In this document: in pieces, positions 59,363 to 64,000 of the stretch | Layout of the letters: every line of letters begins with the position of its first letter | How positions within the stretch are numbered: position 1 is the first letter of the stretch | Source: Actinacidiphila guanduensis | GTDB lineage: Bacteria > Actinomycetota > Actinomycetes > Streptomycetales > Streptomycetaceae | Direction: 5' to 3' | Assembly (NCBI RefSeq): GCF_900103985.1 | Contig: NZ_FNIE01000012.1 | Location: forward strand, 124,001 to 188,000 | Length of the DNA: 64,000 bases | The notes under the pieces: generated by a model | What the model saw: the letters and a program-made list of their open reading frames with translations, nothing else | What the model was told of the DNA's origin: nothing | Database searches by the model: none | Program-made: the position numbers and the translations under genes

Positions 59363-59947
59363 ATGGCGAAGACCGGTACCACGACGCAGGGCCTGCGCAC
59401 GGCGATCGAGCGCAGCGGCTACTACCCGGCCCTGGTGGCCGAGGCGGTGGAGGCCGCGGTGGGGCGCGAGCCCGTCGCGTCGTACCTGGTCAACCAGGAG
59501 ACCACCTTCGACGCCAACGAGGTGCGCCGCCACGTCACCGTCCTGGTGCTCACCGACAGCCGCTTCATCGTCAGCCACACCGACGAGCAGGCCGCCGACG
59601 ACACTTCGCCGAGCCCCTACACCACCACCTCCACCGAGTCGGTCAAGCTCGGCCGGATCTCCTCTGTCGTGGTCAGCCGGGTCGTGGCCAACCCGGAGTC
59701 CTACACGCCGGGCACCCTGCCGCGCGAGGTGGTGCTCACCATCGGCTGGGGCGCGGTCTCCCGGCTCGACCTGGAGCCCGCCGCGTGCGGCGACCCCAAC
59801 TGCGAGGCGGACCACGGCTACACCGGCTCCTCCACCGCCGACGACCTCTCGTTGCGGGTGAGCGAGGCCGGCGACGGGCCGGACGCCGTACGCCAGACGC
59901 TCGCCTTCGCGCAGGCGCTCTCCGAGGCGACAGCGGCCCAGGACTGA
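59363..59947 (+). CDS. DUF5998-family protein
   Basis: The product has 194 residues, soluble and mixed alpha/beta. It opens with LRTAIERSGYYPALVAEAVE, continues with VRRHVTVLVLTDSRFIVSHT and PREVVLTIGWGAVSRLDLEP, and has a Cys pair in CGDPNCEADHGYTGS that might bind metal. I recognise it as the actinobacterial DUF5998 group, whose function is not known. A second ATG three codons upstream (59,354) is possible but overlaps the likely -10 box. The stop shares its last base with the next start (TGATG), so it is coupled to the phosphatase-like gene. Confidence 0.75.
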   Translation: MAKTGTTTQGLRTAIERSGYYPALVAEAVEAAVGREPVASYLVNQETTFDANEVRRHVTVLVLTDSRFIVSHTDEQAADDTSPSPYTTTSTESVKLGRISSVVVSRVVANPESYTPGTLPREVVLTIGWGAVSRLDLEPAACGDPNCEADHGYTGSSTADDLSLRVSEAGDGPDAVRQTLAFAQALSEATAAQD

Positions 59948-61143
59948 TGCCGGCCCTGCTGCCGGACGGCGCCCACGAACCCGCACCGCTCGACCCGCGC
60001 ACCGCCCCCGTCCCCCGCTACGGCACCGGCGCGCTGTGCGACGTGATCCCCGCGGCCGTGGCCGGCTTCGCGGTCCCCGGCATGCCCGCCACCGGCCTGG
60101 TGCTCGAACCCGCCGACCGGGTCTGCGTGTTCCTTGTGGACGGCCTGGGCTGGGAGCTGATCGAGCGGCACCCCGACGAGGCGCCCTACCTGCGCTCGCT
60201 CCTGGCCACCTCGCTCGGCGGCACCGGGCGCCCGCTGACCGCGGGCTTCCCCGCCACCACCGCGACCTCGCTGGCCTCCGTCGGTACCGGTCTGCCGCCC
60301 GGCGCGCACGGCCTGGCCGGCTACACCACGCTCGACCCGGCCACCGGCGAGCTGATGAACCAGCTGCGCTGGCAGCCGTGGACCTCGCCGGCCGTCTGGC
60401 AGCCGCACCCCACGGTCTTCCGGCTCGCCGCGGCCGCCGGCATCGCCACCGGCCAGGTCTCCTCGCCCACCTTCGCCACCACTCCGCTGACGAAGGTCGC
60501 CCTGTCCGGCGGCACCTTCCACGGCCGGCTCACCGGCGAGGAGCGGATGGACCTGGCCGCCGATCTGCTCGGCGCCGCCGACCGCGCGCTGGTCTACACG
60601 TACTACAGCGAGCTGGACGCCATGGGGCACCGGCACGGCGTGGATTCCGACGCCTGGCGGGGCCAGTTGGCGATGGTGGACCGGCTCGCGCAGCGCCTCG
60701 CCGAGCAACTGCCGCCGCGCAGCGCGCTGTACGTCACGGCCGACCACGGCATGATCGACATCCCGTTCGACGAGGAGTCCCGGATCGACTTCGACGAGGA
60801 CTGGGAGCTGCGGGCCGGCGTCGCCGTGCTCGGCGGCGAGGCCAGGGCCCGGCACGTGTACGCGGTGCCCGGGGCGGCCGCCGACGTGCTCGCGGTCTGG
60901 CGCGAGGTGCTGGGCGACCGGATGTGGGTGGCCGGGCGCGAGGAGGCGGTGGCCGCGGGCTGGTTCGGGCCCGGCGTCGAGCACCGGGTGCTGCCCAGGA
61001 TCGGCGATGTGGTGGCCGTGGCCCGCGACGACGTCGCGGTGGTGGCCCTGCGCAGCGAGCCAGGGGAGTCCAGGATGGTCGGGCTGCACGGCTCGATGGC
61101 CCCCGTCGAGCAGTTGGTGCCGCTGCTCGAAGTACGCTCCTGA
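59947..61143 (+). CDS. alkaline phosphatase superfamily protein (nucleotide pyrophosphatase/phosphodiesterase type)
   Basis: The product has 398 residues. Superfamily landmarks in order: metal Asp in VFLVDGLGWELI, probable nucleophile Thr in GFPATTATSLASVGTG, second metal site in SELDAMGHRHG, and YVTADHGMID with the Asp-His pair, plus a late His in VEHRVLPRIGD. These fit the type I phosphodiesterase/nucleotide pyrophosphatase group. No signal peptide, so it is probably cytoplasmic. It starts within the stop of the DUF5998 gene. The substrate is unknown. Confidence 0.88.
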   Translation: MPALLPDGAHEPAPLDPRTAPVPRYGTGALCDVIPAAVAGFAVPGMPATGLVLEPADRVCVFLVDGLGWELIERHPDEAPYLRSLLATSLGGTGRPLTAGFPATTATSLASVGTGLPPGAHGLAGYTTLDPATGELMNQLRWQPWTSPAVWQPHPTVFRLAAAAGIATGQVSSPTFATTPLTKVALSGGTFHGRLTGEERMDLAADLLGAADRALVYTYYSELDAMGHRHGVDSDAWRGQLAMVDRLAQRLAEQLPPRSALYVTADHGMIDIPFDEESRIDFDEDWELRAGVAVLGGEARARHVYAVPGAAADVLAVWREVLGDRMWVAGREEAVAAGWFGPGVEHRVLPRIGDVVAVARDDVAVVALRSEPGESRMVGLHGSMAPVEQLVPLLEVRS

Positions 61144-61254
61144 GAGCCGTCCGCCCGCAACGCCGCCCCGACCCCGCCGTGACCTGCCCGCCGTCCCCGC
61201 GCCGGCCGCCGGCAACCACCCGTGTCCCCGATCCGAAAGGCCGCCGCCCGTCCC

Positions 61255-61929
61255 ATGTCCGAACTGGTCTTCTTCTCCGGCACGATGGACTGCGGCAAGA
61301 GCACTCTGGCGCTCCAGATCGTCCACAACCGGGACCAGCGGGGCCTGCAGTCCCTGATCTTCACCCGCAACGACCGGGCCGGGCGGGGCAAGCTCTCCTC
61401 CCGGCTGGGCCTGGTCACCGACGCGGTCGAGGTCACCGACACGATGGACCTGTACGGCCACGCGGTCGGCGTCCTCAGCCGCGGCGGCCGGGTGGACTAC
61501 GTGGTGGTGGACGAGGCGCAGTTCCTCGCCCCCGAGCAGGCCGACCAGCTGGCCCGGGTGGTGGACGAACTCGACATGGACGTCTACGCCTTCGGGATCA
61601 CCACCGACTTCCGCACCCGGCTCTTCCCCGGCTCCCAGCGGCTGATCGAGCTGGCCGACCGCATCGAGGCGCTCCAGGTGGAGGCGCTGTGCTGGTGCGG
61701 CGCCCGCGCGACGCACAACGCCCGCACCGCCGGCGGGGTGATGGTGGTCGAGGGCGCGCAGGTGGTGATCGGGGACGTGGAGGGCGGCGCGGCGGGCACA
61801 GCGGGCACGGTCGCCGCCGAGGTGGGCTACGAGGTGCTGTGCCGGCGCCACCACCGCCGCCGGATGACCCGGGCGTCGGCCGCGGCCGGCGCGCTCTCCC
61901 CGGACGTGCTGCCCGTCAACCACGGCTGA
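61255..61929 (+). CDS. tdk: thymidine kinase (type II)
   Basis: The product has 224 residues. The P-loop GTMDCGKST is at about 9-17, the Walker B/base segment VVVDEAQFLAPEQAD near 80-95, and the lasso/zinc region has CWCGARATHN and CRRHHRRR, giving Cys/His ligands. This is the tetrameric TK1-like family that phosphorylates thymidine with ATP. The ATG at 61,255 starts directly at the family's MSELVFFSG; an upstream GTG at 61,222 is possible but would add an unrelated leader. It converges with the mannosidase gene. Confidence 0.92.
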   Translation: MSELVFFSGTMDCGKSTLALQIVHNRDQRGLQSLIFTRNDRAGRGKLSSRLGLVTDAVEVTDTMDLYGHAVGVLSRGGRVDYVVVDEAQFLAPEQADQLARVVDELDMDVYAFGITTDFRTRLFPGSQRLIELADRIEALQVEALCWCGARATHNARTAGGVMVVEGAQVVIGDVEGGAAGTAGTVAAEVGYEVLCRRHHRRRMTRASAAAGALSPDVLPVNHG

Positions 61930-61974
61930 CCGCCCGGCCCGCCCCCTCCCGGCCGATGGGACGGGCCCGGGCGG
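61930..61974. terminator. bidirectional hairpin between tdk and the mannosidase gene
   Basis: CCGCCCGGCCCG (61,930-61,941) pairs with CGGGCCCGGGCGG (61,962-61,974) with one bulge, within the 75-bp gap between convergent genes. Confidence 0.65.
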
Positions 61975-62004
61975 CGCCGCCTGCACCCGCCCGGACCCGC
62001 CGGC

Positions 62005-64000
62005 TCACGCCCGGCGCAGCCGCAGCGTGAGGATCTGGAAGGGCCGCAGCTCCAGCGGCAGCCCGCCGTCCGGGTCCGCGGTCAGCGGCCGGGCCGGCTC
62101 GTAGGGGTTCTCCAGCAGGTCCACCTCCTGGACGGAGGCGACGGGGAAGCCGGTGCGCAGCAGGCCGCGGGCGGTGCCGCCGCGCGACTCGTACAGCCGC
62201 ACCACCACGTCACCGGACCGGTCGTCGGCGAGCTTGACCGCCTCCACCACCAGGTCCGGGTTGCCGGTGTCCACCAGCGCCGGGCCGCCCGCGGGGGCCG
62301 AACCGCCCGGCCGCAGCGGCAGGTTGAAGGCGTATCCGGCGGCGACGGCGCCGCCGACGTCCACTCCGACCGCGAGCCCGTAGGAGAAGCCGTGCCGGCC
62401 GCGGTCGGCCTGCGGGTCGGGGCTGTGCGGGGAGCGCAGCAGGGACAGCCGCACCGTCGTGGTGGTGCCGCCGTCGGCGCGGACCTGGCGGGAGACGTCG
62501 TGGCCGTAGGTCGAGTCGTTGACCAGGGCCGCGCCCCAGCCGTGCTCGCCGACGTGCACCCAGCGGTGCGCCCACAGCTCGAAGCGGGCCGCGTCCCAGC
62601 TGGTGTTCTCGTGGGTGGGCCGCTGGACGTGGCCGAACTGGATCTCGGCGCTCTCCCGTTCGGCGTGCACCCGCAGCGGCCAGGCGGCCTTGAGCAGGGT
62701 GTCGCGCTCCTGCCAGTCGATGTCGGTGCGCACGGTCACCACGTGGGAGCCGGCGGCCAGTTCGAGGTGCTGCACCAGGTGGGAGGCGCCGAAGGAGCGC
62801 TCGACACGGACCGAGGCGAGCAGCGGCCCCGCGTCCACCACCGCCACCGAGTCGGCCTCCACCAGATCGGTGACGGTGTCGCGGTAGTAGCCGTCGATGT
62901 TCCAGGCGCTCCACAGGTTGGGGTCGTCGGGGTGGAGCTGGAGCAGGTTGCCGGGCCGCTCGGGGTCGATCGCCTCACGGCGGGCCCGGTGGTCGTAGAC
63001 GGAGCGCACCAGGCCGCGGGCGTCGACCACCACCCGCAGGACGCCGTTGTCCAGGACGGTGCCGCTGCCGTCCTCGACCACCCGCACCGGCGGCAGCGTG
63101 GAGGGCACCGCGGCGCCCGAGCCGAGCGCCGGGGCCTCCACCAGCACCGCGTGCCCGCCGTCGGAGAGCGTCTGGACGTCCACGGTGGCCGCGTCGGGCA
63201 CGATGAGGGCGCCGGGCACCCGGGCCACCTCGCGGCGCGGATACGGCCCGGCGTTGAAGAAGGACAGGCCCTGGCCGCCGGCGAGCGCGGTGCCGATGAC
63301 GTCGGCGAGTTCGGCCTGCAGCGAGGCGTGCACCGCCTCGGCCTCCTGGTGCACCCAGGCGATCGAGGAGCCGGGCAGGATGTCGTGGAACTGGTGCAGC
63401 AGCACCCGCCGCCAGATCGACTCCAGCCGCTCGTACGGGTAGGGGGCGCCGGCCCGCACGGCGGCGGCGGTCGCCCACAGCTCGGCCTCGCGCAGCAGCG
63501 CCTCGGCCCGGCGGTTGCCGTGTTTGGTGCGGGCCTGGCTGGTGAAGGTGCCCCGGTGGTTCTCCAGGTAGAGCTCGCCGCGCCAGACCGGCGGGTCGGG
63601 GTACTCGGCGCGGGCGGCGGCGAAGAAGGAGTCGGGGTCGCCCACCTCGACCCGTACCGAGCCCTCCAGGTCGCGCAGCCGGCGGGCCCGTTCCATCATC
63701 TCGCGGGTGGGGCCGCCGCCGCCGTCGCCGAAGCCGAAGGGGGCCAGCGACCGGGTGGCCCGCCCCTTGTCGGCGAAGTTCCGCTCGGCGTGGGCGAGTT
63801 CGGCGCCAGTCAGGCTCGCGTTGTAGGTGTCGACGGGCGGGAAGTGGGTGAAGATCCGGGTGCCGTCGATGCCCTCCCAGGCGAAGCTGTGGTGCGGCAG
63901 CCGGTTGGTCTCGTTCCACGACAGCTTCTGGGTGAGGAACCACGAGGCGCCCGCCAGCGCGGCCAGTTGCGGGTAGGCGGCGGTGTAGCCGAAGGAGTCC
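62005..64000 (-). CDS. GH38 alpha-mannosidase, C-terminal two-thirds (5' end outside window)
   Basis: The frame is open to the right edge: about 664 residues are visible. The visible start, DSFGYTAAYPQLAALAG, matches the GH38 segment that holds the nucleophile Asp, and it continues with LTQKLSWNETNRLPHHSFAW and DGTRIFTHFPPVDTYNA. A later His-rich stretch, LLHQFHDILPGSS, is also typical. The rest is the beta-rich C-terminal region (GVLRVVVDARGLVRSVYDHR, ELRPFQILTLRL). The family removes alpha-mannose from glycans or oligosaccharides. An internal Met at 63,699 is not a believable start. There is no way to judge secretion, as the N-terminus is missing. Confidence 0.9.
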   Translation of the reverse strand, partial: DSFGYTAAYPQLAALAGASWFLTQKLSWNETNRLPHHSFAWEGIDGTRIFTHFPPVDTYNASLTGAELAHAERNFADKGRATRSLAPFGFGDGGGGPTREMMERARRLRDLEGSVRVEVGDPDSFFAAARAEYPDPPVWRGELYLENHRGTFTSQARTKHGNRRAEALLREAELWATAAAVRAGAPYPYERLESIWRRVLLHQFHDILPGSSIAWVHQEAEAVHASLQAELADVIGTALAGGQGLSFFNAGPYPRREVARVPGALIVPDAATVDVQTLSDGGHAVLVEAPALGSGAAVPSTLPPVRVVEDGSGTVLDNGVLRVVVDARGLVRSVYDHRARREAIDPERPGNLLQLHPDDPNLWSAWNIDGYYRDTVTDLVEADSVAVVDAGPLLASVRVERSFGASHLVQHLELAAGSHVVTVRTDIDWQERDTLLKAAWPLRVHAERESAEIQFGHVQRPTHENTSWDAARFELWAHRWVHVGEHGWGAALVNDSTYGHDVSRQVRADGGTTTTVRLSLLRSPHSPDPQADRGRHGFSYGLAVGVDVGGAVAAGYAFNLPLRPGGSAPAGGPALVDTGNPDLVVEAVKLADDRSGDVVVRLYESRGGTARGLLRTGFPVASVQEVDLLENPYEPARPLTADPDGGLPLELRPFQILTLRLRRA

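Noticed and set aside
61222..61254. GTG start for thymidine kinase at 61,222
   Set aside because: It would add 11 residues unlike the family; the ATG at 61,255 begins the conserved N-terminus, although the AAAGG upstream is at long spacing.
1..64000. tRNA, rRNA, insertion sequences or integrase/attachment sites
   Set aside because: Read on both strands, I found no cloverleaf, transposase or integrase coding sequence, so mobility of the giant locus is not supported by visible mobile genes.

Overview
This very GC-rich window looks like chromosomal DNA of a Streptomyces species or close relative. The evidence is the strong GC bias at third codon positions, GTG starts, ATGA/GTGA gene overlaps, the core-gene content around topoisomerase IV and ptsH, and the gene families themselves. 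This assignment is an inference from content; no search was run. From memory, the order topoisomerase IV A, two M16 peptidases, M23 peptidase, GntR regulator, ptsH, Pat-like acetyltransferase, DUF5998, phosphatase, thymidine kinase resembles a conserved Streptomyces core segment.

Region 1 (1-40,311) is an accessory, type VII (ESX)-associated toxin-like locus. After the 3' end of an Ala/Pro-rich gene come three small genes on the plus strand: an EspL-like YbaB/EbfC protein, a WXG100-like protein and an SseB-domain type VII-associated protein. They are followed by one giant gene of 32 kb (10,696 codons). Its product starts with a WXG100/CpnT-like head and membrane segments. It then carries a papain-fold glutamine-deamidase-type domain (Cys2283, His2368, Asp2383) and an anthrax lethal-factor-like metalloprotease (His2594, Glu2595, His2598). 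Next are two very large modules of unknown function. Two 'lonely Cys' modules follow, each with a His-Gly...Cys pair spaced as in clan CD self-processing proteases, and then two more tandem copies of the module tail. Four module tails look like degenerate ADP-ribosyltransferase folds. A one-base deletion at about 34,656, visible by comparison with the upstream tandem copy 1,647 bp away, shifts the frame. The next 5.6 kb open frame (34,738-40,311) is the continuation and carries another copy of the large module. The unbroken ancestral protein would be about 12,550 residues.

Region 2 (40,375-41,880) holds a TetR regulator with a likely operator and a decayed aldo/keto reductase remnant whose 5' end, frame and 3' end are damaged.

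Region 3 (42,063-47,711) has a DUF1453-type membrane protein translationally coupled to a NarL-type two-component pair, then a DUF485 protein coupled to an ActP-like acetate symporter. A convergent sucrase/ferredoxin-like gene follows, with a small ~79-bp tandem repeat behind it.

Region 4 (48,167-64,000) is core chromosome: topoisomerase IV subunit A, a divergent M16 peptidase pair (one active, one lacking the zinc motif), an M23-family protein with altered catalytic histidines, a GntR/FCD regulator, HPr (ptsH), a GNAT plus acyl-CoA-synthetase-like acetyltransferase, a DUF5998 protein, an alkaline-phosphatase-superfamily protein, thymidine kinase, and a GH38 alpha-mannosidase running off the window end.
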